From positions 1-14,477 of the forward strand of contig WJJB01000390.1 of assembly GCA_014729935.1 (NCBI GenBank): a stretch of DNA of 14,477 nt, given 5' to 3'. Origin of the DNA: Candidatus Bathyarchaeota archaeon. Its GTDB lineage: Archaea; Asgardarchaeota; Lokiarchaeia; Sigyniarchaeales; Sigyniarchaeaceae. Positions 1 to 7,093 of this stretch are shown piece by piece; the first letter of the stretch is position 1; each line of letters begins with the position of its first letter. The notes under the pieces are model-generated. The model was not told the origin of the DNA and ran no database searches. It saw only the letters and a list, made by a program, of their open reading frames with translations. Both the position numbers and the translations under genes were made by a program.

Positions 1-1
1 A

Positions 2-136
2 GATTTCAAGGAAACCGTGGTTCTCTCCGTTCCCGTCGATGCATTGACTGACATCAGGTGGGGAAATCTCCGGTTCCATTTCAATCCTTCGCATCGAGCA
101 CATCAAATTCCCCCGTTACTGTTTAGGCAGTGGTAG
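2..136 (+). CDS. 3' end of an unrecognised protein gene (partial)
   Basis: The reading frame is open from the left edge to a TAG at 134-136 and gives 44 C-terminal residues. The codons favour C or G in the third position like the clear genes nearby, and the peptide alternates hydrophobic and polar residues (for example VVLSVPVDAL), which looks like beta-strand coding sequence and not random sequence. No domain can be recognised from so short a piece. It converges on the methyltransferase gene, with 56 bases between the two stop codons. The other two plus frames close within the same stretch. The call rests on composition and an open frame only, so it could be spurious. Confidence 0.45.
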   Translation, partial: DFKETVVLSVPVDALTDIRWGNLRFHFNPSHRAHQIPPLLFRQW

Positions 137-161
137 TTCAAAGGAAGCTAATGAGAAGCAC

Positions 162-175
162 GTGGCCGAGGCCAC
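162..175. terminator. GC-rich palindrome in a convergent gap, possible hairpin terminator
   Basis: A perfect inverted repeat (GTGGCC, GA, GGCCAC) lies between two convergent stop codons at 136 and 193. As RNA it could form five GC-rich pairs around a CGAG loop on either strand. A short T run (gcgctttt) follows on the plus strand. Position and symmetry suggest a shared transcription end. It could also be a protein-binding palindrome. Confidence 0.3.
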
Positions 176-192
176 ATCTGGCGCTTTTCAAG

Positions 193-918
193 CTATCCTT
201 GATCTGATCCCATTCTTGCTATCACCAAATGTTCCTTGCCCCCGAATCTCAGGAACGGTTCAAAGGCCATGCAGAAAAGATCAAGAAATTTGAAAAATCT
301 CCGCAACATTGGTATCTTGAATTGGAGTCCGTTGAAAAACCTCGTGATTGGATTATTAAATGTTGTCGAGTAAATTATGTGCAGATCACAGTTTTCAAGT
401 AATTCCCGGACTCGATTTAGAGAGTAGCCCAACCTTACATGCCCCCAACCCAAGTTAATTGTTCGTGTAGTGGATTTATCAAGGAGAGGGAATGGAATAC
501 CGCCTTCGAAGGGCGTGGTGATGATGAGCAACCCATGGCGCTTAAGCATGCGTGCACTTTCATGGATGATGGCCTCATCTTCCTTGACGTGTTCTAGAAG
601 GTCCATGCAGAAGACCACATCGATGGTATCATCATCAATCCCCGGGATATCTGTAGCCGATGCATTGATCACCTGAAATCCCCTTGATTGAGCCACTTCC
701 AACCCTGAAGAATCAAGATCGACTATGGTAACCTGAATCGATGGAATTATCTGCTTTAAAAAATGCGGAATGGTGCCATCAAAGCCACCCAGATCCACGA
801 TATTCGAATTATCCTTTATATTTGCAAGGAGGGTAGCCTTGAGGACCACCCATCGCAGTAAAATCCCCGGGCGAGTCCTGTATTTCAAGTAATTCCATGC
901 CACTGAATAAAGATTCAT
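193..918 (-). CDS. class I SAM-dependent methyltransferase
   Basis: A 241-residue protein that should transfer a methyl group from S-adenosylmethionine to an unknown acceptor. The Rossmann-type core is clear. Motif I is VDLGGFDG at about residues 41-48. The acidic residue at the end of beta-2 is in IVDLD (D67). The motif DVVFCMDLLEH lies at about 100-110, and the post-III strand GLLIITTPFEGG at about 129-140. This is the pattern of Methyltransf_11/UbiE-like enzymes. The C-terminal quarter is rich in basic and aromatic residues (MLRRFFKFLDLF) and may bind a membrane surface or a hydrophobic substrate. The ATG at 918 is chosen. A GTG lies immediately upstream (921), and the TATA-like box at about 943-949 implies transcription starting at or just before these codons, so the message looks leaderless. 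The substrate cannot be told from sequence, and nothing ties the gene to its neighbours. Confidence 0.85.
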   Translation of the reverse strand: MNLYSVAWNYLKYRTRPGILLRWVVLKATLLANIKDNSNIVDLGGFDGTIPHFLKQIIPSIQVTIVDLDSSGLEVAQSRGFQVINASATDIPGIDDDTIDVVFCMDLLEHVKEDEAIIHESARMLKRHGLLIITTPFEGGIPFPLLDKSTTRTINLGWGHVRLGYSLNRVRELLENCDLHIIYSTTFNNPITRFFNGLQFKIPMLRRFFKFLDLFCMAFEPFLRFGGKEHLVIARMGSDQG

Positions 919-940
919 CACAATTTACTTACTCGGTAAA

Positions 941-951
941 GGATAAAATGC
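941..951 (-). promoter_or_regulatory. TATA-like promoter of the methyltransferase gene
   Basis: On the minus strand the sequence reads GCATTTTATCC, with its centre about 26-28 bases before the GTG/ATG start at 921/918. That spacing matches an archaeal TATA box for a leaderless transcript. No Shine-Dalgarno sequence precedes the start. Confidence 0.45.
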
Positions 952-1107
952 TTATCTTTCAAGACGGTTGAACTTAAAAAACGGTTATGGAAAATTCTCC
1001 AACCAAGAAGGGAAAGGATCAAAAAATCCTAAAATGCAAATCATTATTCTAATTCATGACCTGTTTAGGAATCAGGAAAGGAATCGCAGCAACGATCCTA
1101 GTCACTC

Positions 1108-1152
1108 AAGTGAACTAACCCCAGCCTGAACTGAAGGGCGGGGACTTCTTTT
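1108..1152 (+). mobile_element. IS200/IS605-type right-end remnant
   Basis: The sequence AAGTGAACTAA is followed by a stem: CCCC, a bulged A, then GCCT (1119-1127) pairs with GGGCGGGG (1136-1143) around an 8-base loop, and ACTTCTTTTA follows directly. Right ends of IS200/IS605 elements commonly have this layout: AGTGAACTAC, then a C-rich/G-rich hairpin, then CTTCT. No TnpA or TnpB coding sequence is present beside it, so it would be a decayed or solo end, or a small non-autonomous relative. The match is to a remembered pattern, not a database hit. An unrelated hairpin or intrinsic terminator is the main alternative. Confidence 0.4.
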
Positions 1153-1280
1153 ATAGGTTAAACCCTTCCAGGAATATCACTGAACATGGGATAAAAATGA
1201 ACTATAAATCAATAATCCTTGTCACGCTTCAGGATCAGGAGAAGTGGAATCATGGAGAAAGATATGCCTGCTTGTCAGGT

Positions 1281-1329
1281 AAAAGTTGTTTGCCAGTGAA
1301 AAGTTGTTTATTTGCCAACAAAAAGTTGT
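1281..1329. repeat. three short direct repeats AAAAGTTGT
   Basis: AAAAGTTGT occurs at 1281-1289, 1299-1307 and 1321-1329, with starts 18 and 22 bases apart. The first two copies are each followed by a TTTGCCA block, so the repeated unit is roughly AAAAGTTGTTTGCCA. On the minus strand these copies become CTTTT tracts just beyond the isomerase stop at 1342. They could act as stacked oligo-T terminators for that gene, or the iteration may be a protein-binding array. Confidence 0.6.
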
Positions 1330-1341
1330 CCTAACACTTTT

Positions 1342-2196
1342 TTACAGAAACATGTCCCTTAACTCGGCCAAGTTTTTAACGGTATTCTCCCACCTGTTCT
1401 CCTTGCCCATGTGAGTTTCGACACTCCAGAAGGAATCATATCCGTCATCAATGAAGCGCTTGATGATCCCTTTCCAGCCCACTTCACCTTGGCCGATGAT
1501 GCACCACTTGGTTTGCCACGGATCCCGGCTCGTGATAATTGCATCTTTAACATGCACGTATCCAACGTAATCTTTGAGACGCTCGTGTATCTCATCGGTG
1601 TACAACTCTTGTGCTGCCAGCAAGTTCCCGGGATCGAGCAGGAGCTTGCAATGATCCGAGTGCAGCGTTTTAAACGCCTGTTCGATGGAATCAACACCGG
1701 ATACCGTGCACCCGTGCTCGTTCTCGATGATGATGGTTTTATCTCTCGCTTTTGCCTTCTCCACGATTGCCTGCATGGCTTCCAACCAATCGGGCCACAT
1801 CTCTTCCTCGAAAATCGCCATCCTGTGGAATCCAAAGGCACGTATGAATGGCGCGCCAAGTGCATCCGCGATCCTCACGCAATTATCTGCCATGCGTAAT
1901 TGGTACTCGATGATTGGAGATCCATCCTCCATGGTTTCCTGGTATTCTGGCTCGTTGCTTGGTCCAGGCCATGTTGTCTTCATTAATCCACCGGATATAC
2001 TCGAAACCTTCAAACCTGTATCATTCAAGATATCCTTGAGCTCTCCAATGTCCACCTCGTCCAAGTGGAACACGTTTTTTATCCACACGCTACGCAATTC
2101 CACGTATTCAAAATCACTCGATGAAAGGTATGTTGCGATTTTTTCAAAGTCCGGCTCGCCAAACTCATCCGTTATGACTGATATCATTTGATCCAT
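1342..2196 (-). CDS. sugar-phosphate isomerase/epimerase-like TIM barrel (AP endonuclease family 2 fold)
   Basis: A 284-residue protein of the xylose-isomerase-like TIM-barrel superfamily, whose members isomerise or epimerise sugars, inositols or related polyols using a divalent metal. The N-terminus ISVITDEFG and YVELRSVW (about 31-38) is typical. Likely metal-binding positions are the acids in IIIENEHG (E158, E160), D188 in LLLDPGN, H215 in YVHVKDA and E260 in SVETHMG. GQGEVGW (about 235-241) is the usual glycine-rich loop of sugar-phosphate isomerase/epimerase members. Length is normal for the family. The start is 2196 (MDQM) or 2187 (MISV). The open frame continues upstream, but that part is not protein-like. 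The gene stands alone and diverges from the kinase operon. An AP endonuclease is less likely, because the loops are those of the sugar enzymes. The substrate is unknown. Confidence 0.85.
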   Translation of the reverse strand: MDQMISVITDEFGEPDFEKIATYLSSSDFEYVELRSVWIKNVFHLDEVDIGELKDILNDTGLKVSSISGGLMKTTWPGPSNEPEYQETMEDGSPIIEYQLRMADNCVRIADALGAPFIRAFGFHRMAIFEEEMWPDWLEAMQAIVEKAKARDKTIIIENEHGCTVSGVDSIEQAFKTLHSDHCKLLLDPGNLLAAQELYTDEIHERLKDYVGYVHVKDAIITSRDPWQTKWCIIGQGEVGWKGIIKRFIDDGYDSFWSVETHMGKENRWENTVKNLAELRDMFL

Positions 2197-2261
2197 GCTT
2201 GTGTCAACTCTGCACCTTCTGATGCATTCCCGCGGGTGCACGGCAGGTATTTCAAATCCAT

Positions 2262-2276
2262 GGAATAAATTAAAGA
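2262..2276. promoter_or_regulatory. AT-rich divergent promoter element
   Basis: A block reading GGAATAAATTAAAG lies in the divergent gap between the isomerase and the kinase. Read on the minus strand it gives CTTTAATTTATTCC, a reasonable archaeal TATA box that would place transcription about 25 bases further along, near 2240, giving a leader of about 45 bases. Read on the plus strand it is a weaker TATA-like element that would give a start near 2295 and a similar leader to the GTG at 2342. Position and composition support it, nothing stronger. Confidence 0.35.
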
Positions 2277-2341
2277 ACCATCTACATTTATGTACCCGTG
2301 GTCCAGTCCACCTACAAGAATCGATTTTTTGGGTAATTCCA

Positions 2342-4630
2342 GTGGAACAAAATTCTCCCCTCGCTCTTCTTGAATCACTGCCCATGCATCCAATGGTTGC
2401 CGTGATCCTGTGCCAAGATGGCATGATGGTTCATGCAAACCAGCCTGCCATTGACATGGGGGGGTACTCCTTGAATGAACTGAAGGGAATGGGAAAGCAG
2501 AAGGGCATCAAGATCATCCATCCCGAAGATAGGGATACCTTCACGGCTTGGCTGAACGAACTCCACGGGAGAAGTGGTAAATTCGCGAGAAAAAACCATC
2601 AAGTGCACGATTGCAGGATCATCACCAAGGAAGGAAGAATGAAATGGATGTCGATCTCGGCAAGGAAGCTCACGCTTGATGGAAAAAGGGCAATTCTCGT
2701 GAATGCCGTGGATATCTCGGAAATGAAGAAACTTGATGCTGGATTGGTGGAAAAGCAGCAAATCCTTGATATCATCATGGAACAAGATCTCGTCGGCATC
2801 TCGATCTTGCAGGACAATCAATTCAAGTTCATGAACAAGTACTCGGGAGAACTGAGTGGATTCCCAGTTGAAGAGATAAAGGAATGGTCGCCAGACCAGA
2901 TATACAAGAAAATCCACCCAGATGATTTGCCCATCATTCTAAAAAACGCGAAACGTCCCCACGATCCAAAAACGGGATATACAAGCAGGTTTAACTACCG
3001 GATCATTACAAAACCAGGGAAGATTACATGGTTGCAGCATTATGGCAAAGCAATAACCTACAATGGCCGCCCTGGCGTGTTGCTATTGAACGTGGATATC
3101 ACCGAGAAGGAAAACGCCCTTCGAGATCTAGAAAGTTCTGAAAAGAAATTCAGGTTAATTGCTGAAAACGCTGTTTCTGGGATCATCATCACGCAAAATA
3201 AGAAAATAATCTTCATCAACAATCAATGTGCCACCATATTCGGGTATACCATTGATGAAATGGCCAATTGGACCCGGGAACACCTGCGGATGAAAATCCA
3301 TCCTGATGATCGACGGAAGGATATTCTTACATGTCCAAAAGATTGCAAAGTGCCATGCGAGCACGTGCATTCCGCTTTCAGGATCATCGCCAAGGATGGC
3401 AAAATAAAGAAACTTGATGGTTTCACCACTTGCATTCCAATCAAGGGAGACCATACCGAGCTGACCTTGTTTATCGATAATACCCGTTTGAAAAACGCGT
3501 TGGACAAGGTGAAGCAATCGGAAAGCAAGTATCGTCATATCATTGAATCCTCACCCGCTGCCATCATCCTGATGAACACCAAGGGAAGGATACTTGATTG
3601 TAATAAAGCCACTTCCAATATTTTCAATCTGCCAAAGGAGGAGATCATTGATAAGAAGTTCAAGGAATTTCACCAGGATCTCAAGATGAATCGTGGTGAA
3701 ATCACCAAGTTATTCAATGATATCATGTCTGGTGCAGAATCAGCACCCGTGGAGATTGAAATCACCGAGGGGGATCATGATTCAAAATGGGTGAGCGTGA
3801 ATTTCAGGAGGATCCAGATCAATAGCCACGAGATGGTCCAGATGATCATTCACGACATCACTAGCCAGAAAATGCTTGAGATGGTTCTAGAGGAAGAGAT
3901 CATTAAATTGCGAGATTTAGATAGATTGCGTCGAAACCTCATTTCCAATGCGGCTCATGAGCTGAAAACTCCCTTGGTATCGATTTATAGTGCCACGGAC
4001 TTCTTGCTGAAATCCCTGCAACACGAGATCGGTGATAGCGCGAAAAATATCATCGAAATCATCTACAAGGGAGGGCGACGAATGAAGAGCTTGGTCGACG
4101 AGATCTTGGAGGCATCAAGGATAGAGGCTGGGCAATTACACCTGAACAAGACCAGCATGGACATGGTGGATCTGGTCAAGCAAAGCATTAATTACCTAGA
4201 ATATACCATCACGGAGAAAAATCATGAAATCATCAAGCACATGCCAGCAAAACTTCACGTGATTGCCGACAAGGTGAGAATGGAGCAGGTGATAACGAAC
4301 TTGGTTTCGAACGCCATCAATAACACGCCTGAAGGAGGTAAGATAACCATCGAGCTCAATCGCGTGGCGAATAGCGTTGTTTTCTCAATCACCGACACGG
4401 GAGTCGGGATCACTGATGATGAATTGCCACAGCTATTCACGCAATTTGGCACGATAGAAAGGGATGAATGGGAAGGAACCAATCCCGAGCTTGGTGGAAC
4501 TGGACTTGGGCTGTTCATCTCAAAAAATATCATCGAAATTCACGGTGGCTTGATTTGGGCTGAATCCGAGGGAAGGAACAAGGGTGCAACATTCAAGTTC
4601 ACCATACCCGTGAATCGCGATATCTCCTGA
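2342..4630 (+). CDS. soluble multi-PAS sensor histidine kinase
   Basis: Numbered from the GTG at 2342 (762 residues). Four PAS modules can be followed at about 6-126, 136-256, 266-381 and 391-509. The first three carry the IHPEDR/IHPDD-type signature and the closing VDISE/VDITE strand. A HisKA helix pair follows (about 524-596) with the phosphoacceptor His in NAAHELKTPL (H539). The HATPase domain (about 641-759) has N-box NLVSNA, G1 box DTGVG and G2 box GGTGLG. All catalytic boxes look intact, so it should be an active kinase. There is no transmembrane segment or signal peptide, so it should sense a cytoplasmic signal. PAS 3 contains a C-x3-C-x3-C-x-H cluster (about 331-341) that could bind metal. 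No response regulator or receiver domain is present in the window. The start is uncertain: an ATG at 2384 is possible, but LALLESLP before it reads like the first helix of a PAS domain, which favours the GTG. It leads a tight five-gene array. Confidence 0.9.
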   Translation: MEQNSPLALLESLPMHPMVAVILCQDGMMVHANQPAIDMGGYSLNELKGMGKQKGIKIIHPEDRDTFTAWLNELHGRSGKFARKNHQVHDCRIITKEGRMKWMSISARKLTLDGKRAILVNAVDISEMKKLDAGLVEKQQILDIIMEQDLVGISILQDNQFKFMNKYSGELSGFPVEEIKEWSPDQIYKKIHPDDLPIILKNAKRPHDPKTGYTSRFNYRIITKPGKITWLQHYGKAITYNGRPGVLLLNVDITEKENALRDLESSEKKFRLIAENAVSGIIITQNKKIIFINNQCATIFGYTIDEMANWTREHLRMKIHPDDRRKDILTCPKDCKVPCEHVHSAFRIIAKDGKIKKLDGFTTCIPIKGDHTELTLFIDNTRLKNALDKVKQSESKYRHIIESSPAAIILMNTKGRILDCNKATSNIFNLPKEEIIDKKFKEFHQDLKMNRGEITKLFNDIMSGAESAPVEIEITEGDHDSKWVSVNFRRIQINSHEMVQMIIHDITSQKMLEMVLEEEIIKLRDLDRLRRNLISNAAHELKTPLVSIYSATDFLLKSLQHEIGDSAKNIIEIIYKGGRRMKSLVDEILEASRIEAGQLHLNKTSMDMVDLVKQSINYLEYTITEKNHEIIKHMPAKLHVIADKVRMEQVITNLVSNAINNTPEGGKITIELNRVANSVVFSITDTGVGITDDELPQLFTQFGTIERDEWEGTNPELGGTGLGLFISKNIIEIHGGLIWAESEGRNKGATFKFTIPVNRDIS

Positions 4631-4670
4631 AAGGTTGAAATACTCACGAATCACAGCTTCTAATAAGATC

Positions 4671-6086
4671 ATGGGATCCAAGTCAAGGAAGCGTGATGGA
4701 CGGAAAAAGAAAGGAGGAACATGGGGAAAGCAGCTAGGGGGAATATACAGGCTAGTGTACCTTGTTCACAGGTTTAGATTATATCGATTATTCAAGCACG
4801 TGCCAGACGCGGCGATCGGTCGATTCGCCGTGCTATTCAGGAAGGCTTTTTTTGGAAAAGCCGAGAAAATGCGCCGTCGCATAAAGAATAGCCTGTTCGG
4901 TCTCACCGGGAAACAATATCCACCGGCATTCACCAAGGAATTCGCCAGCACCGTTCTCAATTCCATGTCACACTTGTTACTGGACCTAATGCTCAAGGTA
5001 CCAAACTACATGCCACGCGACCTTCCCCGATTGATGACTTTTGAAGGACTGGATATTTTAGATGATGCCTTGAAACAGGGAAAGGGAATTCTCATGCCAT
5101 CCGTGCATGTGGGCCAATTCTTCCATTGCGTGGGTGGCTTGTTATTTCACAAGAATGGATACAAGGTTGCAGCAGTGGGTAACTTGAAGAATCGGGATTT
5201 GTTTGAGATCGTGGTTGGTTTTCCCCAATATGCGAGGCTCAAGGTGGTTGGCAAGGACAAGTACAAGACCCTGAAAGATGAGCTCATTGAATGCCTTTCA
5301 CAGAATTATATCGTTTTCCTGATGCACGACATTGCCAAGCGAAATAACTTGAAAACGCAATTCATCCCCGGCAACAGGGAAATCCTGGCACCCACGCCCC
5401 AAGGTATAGTCGCACTGCACGGGGAAACGGGAGCTCCTATCATACCGATCGTGTCAATACCAACGGGAATCTTCACCAGATCGAAGTTGAAAATCTTGGA
5501 TCCAAGCCCTATATTGGACATCATGAACGATCCATCGATTCCTGCAGGCAAGGAATTCCATGGAAGGATAAGCACTGCAATAAACTCCCTCCTCTTTCCC
5601 TACACCCTCTCCTACATGGCCTACTGGGAGGAAATTATGACCTTCGGTTCCCGCGTGCTCGATGGAAAGATTACACTCCCGAAAAATAGCACCTTTCAAG
5701 AAATCATCGAGATCATAGAGAAAGAACTACAAGGATTGATCGAGAATAGTTATGAGCTTGAACGAAAGGATCAATTTATCATTAATTTCATCAGGAGCAC
5801 CATGGATGAGCTTCGGCAAGTGCACGCTCAAGAAAGTAAAGAACATGATCAAGACGTGAGATTACACAGAAAATCAAGCATACTAATCGGCGGATTGACC
5901 ACTCGAGAGCAACTTGAAAAAATTTTCGGCGTGATTACCAAGATATTGAAAGAAGCACGGTACCACGACACTGCGATGTGTTGCAGGAATCAAGCCTCAT
6001 CCATCAAGTTTTTTTTCCAAGAGGCACGAAAGGTACCAACCAAGGAGATTAAGAATGCCAACCAAGATGGTCCAACCGGATCTTGA
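4671..6086 (+). CDS. HtrB/LpxL-type lipid acyltransferase with C-terminal extension
   Basis: A 471-residue protein. Residues about 20-320 follow the lipid A acyltransferase (LpxL/HtrB) layout. A basic hydrophobic start (YRLVYLVHRF) comes first, then the block ILMPSVHVGQFFH (catalytic His146), then YIVFLMHD. APTPQGIVALHGETGAPIIP is the family's proline-rich substrate block, and a closing YMAYWEEI follows. Family members move an acyl chain from a thioester carrier to a lipid or glycolipid at the inner membrane face. The usual H-x4-[DE] acid is absent: the residue five after His146 is Phe. About 140 extra helical, charged residues follow the usual end. The basic leader GSKSRKRDGRKKKGG may bind membrane. 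The start is ATG 4671, since a TTG at 4635 has a GAAAGG sequence abutting it with no spacer. It lies 40 bases after the kinase and overlaps the next gene by 32 bases. The acceptor in an archaeal membrane is unknown, and it may not be an acyl-CoA enzyme at all. Confidence 0.75.
   Translation: MGSKSRKRDGRKKKGGTWGKQLGGIYRLVYLVHRFRLYRLFKHVPDAAIGRFAVLFRKAFFGKAEKMRRRIKNSLFGLTGKQYPPAFTKEFASTVLNSMSHLLLDLMLKVPNYMPRDLPRLMTFEGLDILDDALKQGKGILMPSVHVGQFFHCVGGLLFHKNGYKVAAVGNLKNRDLFEIVVGFPQYARLKVVGKDKYKTLKDELIECLSQNYIVFLMHDIAKRNNLKTQFIPGNREILAPTPQGIVALHGETGAPIIPIVSIPTGIFTRSKLKILDPSPILDIMNDPSIPAGKEFHGRISTAINSLLFPYTLSYMAYWEEIMTFGSRVLDGKITLPKNSTFQEIIEIIEKELQGLIENSYELERKDQFIINFIRSTMDELRQVHAQESKEHDQDVRLHRKSSILIGGLTTREQLEKIFGVITKILKEARYHDTAMCCRNQASSIKFFFQEARKVPTKEIKNANQDGPTGS
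6042..6047 (+). promoter_or_regulatory. Shine-Dalgarno AAGGAG inside the acyltransferase gene
   Basis: AAGGAG lies 7 bases before the ATG at 6055 while the upstream gene is still being translated (stop at 6084-6086). It supports the overlapping start and implies translational coupling of the two enzymes. Confidence 0.65.
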
Positions 6087-7083
6087 ATTACTTCCCGAGG
6101 GGGATGAATCGGGAATGCAAGTTGCCGTGCTGGATGAGCCGTATAAGATACGATTAGCACGAGCAAGAATACCTGCACCCGAAGAAGACGAGGTGCTCGT
6201 GAAGATAAAATATGTCGGAATATGCGGGAGTGACGTTGAAACCTACCGGGGGACCCGCGCGCCTGAATTCGTATCATTTCCGGCAAGACTGGGACACGAG
6301 GTGGCAGGGATTATTGAACAAGTGGGTGAAAAGGTTATCGGATTACGTGCGGGCGATAAAGTATGCCTGCGGTATGTCTGGGGTGCATTTTCAGAATACC
6401 TTACCTGCAAGCCATTCAATGTCAAGCGGCTGCCAGGGACCTTCCCGCTCCTAGAAATATCCTTGATTGAAATCCTGCCTGGTGTGATCAATGCTCTCGA
6501 GTTGGCGCACATTGATCCAGGTAAGAACGTGCTCATCATGGGACAAGGGGTGTCGGGATTGGTACTCACGCAAGTCGCGAAACTTTACTCGCCGAAAAAT
6601 CTGGTCGTGACGGATCTATTCGATACCAAGCTCAATTTGGCAAGAAAGTATGGTGCAACCCATGCCTTCAAGCTGCCTGCTTCCGATTCATCCACTATGG
6701 AAATTTTGGGAAATGAATTCCCTGATGGATTCGACGTGGTTATTCCTTGCTTGCTCGAAGGGGACGGGATGGTTGATGCTATTGATTGCGTGGCACAAAA
6801 TGGCAAGATCATCTTGTATGGTTGCATAGGCATCTGCAACAAGCCATTTGACTTCTTCAAGGTGCATCGAAAGCGTGCTGAGATCATTAGCACCGAACCG
6901 AGAAGAGATATCGACATGAGACGTTACTTCGAAGAAGGCGTGCAAATGGTGCTTGATGGATTGGTGAACACATCAGAAATGATCACGCATGTGCTTGGGT
7001 TATCAGAAATCAAAAAAGCGTTCAAGCTCAGGGAAAAACACCAGGCAGAAGTTATCCACGTGATCCTTGATTGTGAAAAGTGA
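6055..7083 (+). CDS. zinc-type medium-chain dehydrogenase/reductase (MDR)
   Basis: A 342-residue alcohol-dehydrogenase-like oxidoreductase that should oxidise or reduce an alcohol/carbonyl pair with a nicotinamide cofactor. The catalytic domain shows GICGSD (C57, D60), RLGHE (H81, E82) and a later acid in LIEI (E139), the usual catalytic-zinc positions. The Rossmann fold begins at LIMGQGVSG (glycines about 163-168), with D187 in VVTD at the end of the second strand, which points to NAD(H). The lobe that normally carries four cysteines for structural zinc is missing: GDKVCLRY runs almost directly into WGAFSEYLTC. Start 6055 has a good Shine-Dalgarno and overlaps the acyltransferase by 32 bases. 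The family's usual N-terminus, MQVAVLDEP, begins at residue 21 (ATG 6115), preceded by a GAGGGGG, so the shorter form is also possible. The next gene begins 10 bases after the stop. The substrate is unknown. Context suggests a lipid or isoprenoid intermediate, which is inference. Confidence 0.85.
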   Translation: MPTKMVQPDLELLPEGDESGMQVAVLDEPYKIRLARARIPAPEEDEVLVKIKYVGICGSDVETYRGTRAPEFVSFPARLGHEVAGIIEQVGEKVIGLRAGDKVCLRYVWGAFSEYLTCKPFNVKRLPGTFPLLEISLIEILPGVINALELAHIDPGKNVLIMGQGVSGLVLTQVAKLYSPKNLVVTDLFDTKLNLARKYGATHAFKLPASDSSTMEILGNEFPDGFDVVIPCLLEGDGMVDAIDCVAQNGKIILYGCIGICNKPFDFFKVHRKRAEIISTEPRRDIDMRRYFEEGVQMVLDGLVNTSEMITHVLGLSEIKKAFKLREKHQAEVIHVILDCEK

Positions 7084-7093
7084 GGGAAGGACC

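Larger units (their letters stand above)
922..1341. other. gene-poor intergenic region
   Basis: About 420 bases between the methyltransferase promoter and the stop of the isomerase gene. No convincing protein gene was found on either strand. It holds a small AT-loop hairpin (AGGAT at 1015-1019 with ATCCT at 1026-1030), a strong GC hairpin resembling an IS200/IS605 right end (1108-1152), and three copies of AAAAGTTGT (1281-1329). The only open frame of note, a 45-codon frame from 1197, is not convincing. Confidence 0.6.

Noticed and set aside
1034..1129. A short plus-strand frame ending at the IS605-like hairpin, possibly a TnpB C-terminus
   Set aside because: Only about 31 codons, with no zinc-finger cysteines or DLNAS-type motif expected of TnpB.
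1197..1334. A 45-codon plus-strand frame with a GGGAT before its ATG
   Set aside because: Its C-terminal half is made by the AAAAGTTGT repeats, it resembles nothing known and its start site is weak, so it is treated as chance.
1411..1899. A 162-codon plus-strand frame across the isomerase gene
   Set aside because: It is the antisense of a well-supported TIM-barrel gene with no start signal.
2197..2438. Upstream extension of the isomerase frame on the minus strand
   Set aside because: The added residues are rich in Arg, Cys and Trp, unlike coding sequence here, and the family normally begins at ISVITDE.
2375..2917. A 180-codon minus-strand frame across the kinase gene
   Set aside because: It is the antisense of clear PAS coding sequence, and its peptide has no recognisable fold.
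4711..4777. A strong AAGGAGG followed by an ATG at 4721
   Set aside because: The ATG is out of frame with the acyltransferase and its frame stops after 18 codons. The motif is explained by a Lys/Gly-rich stretch of the protein.
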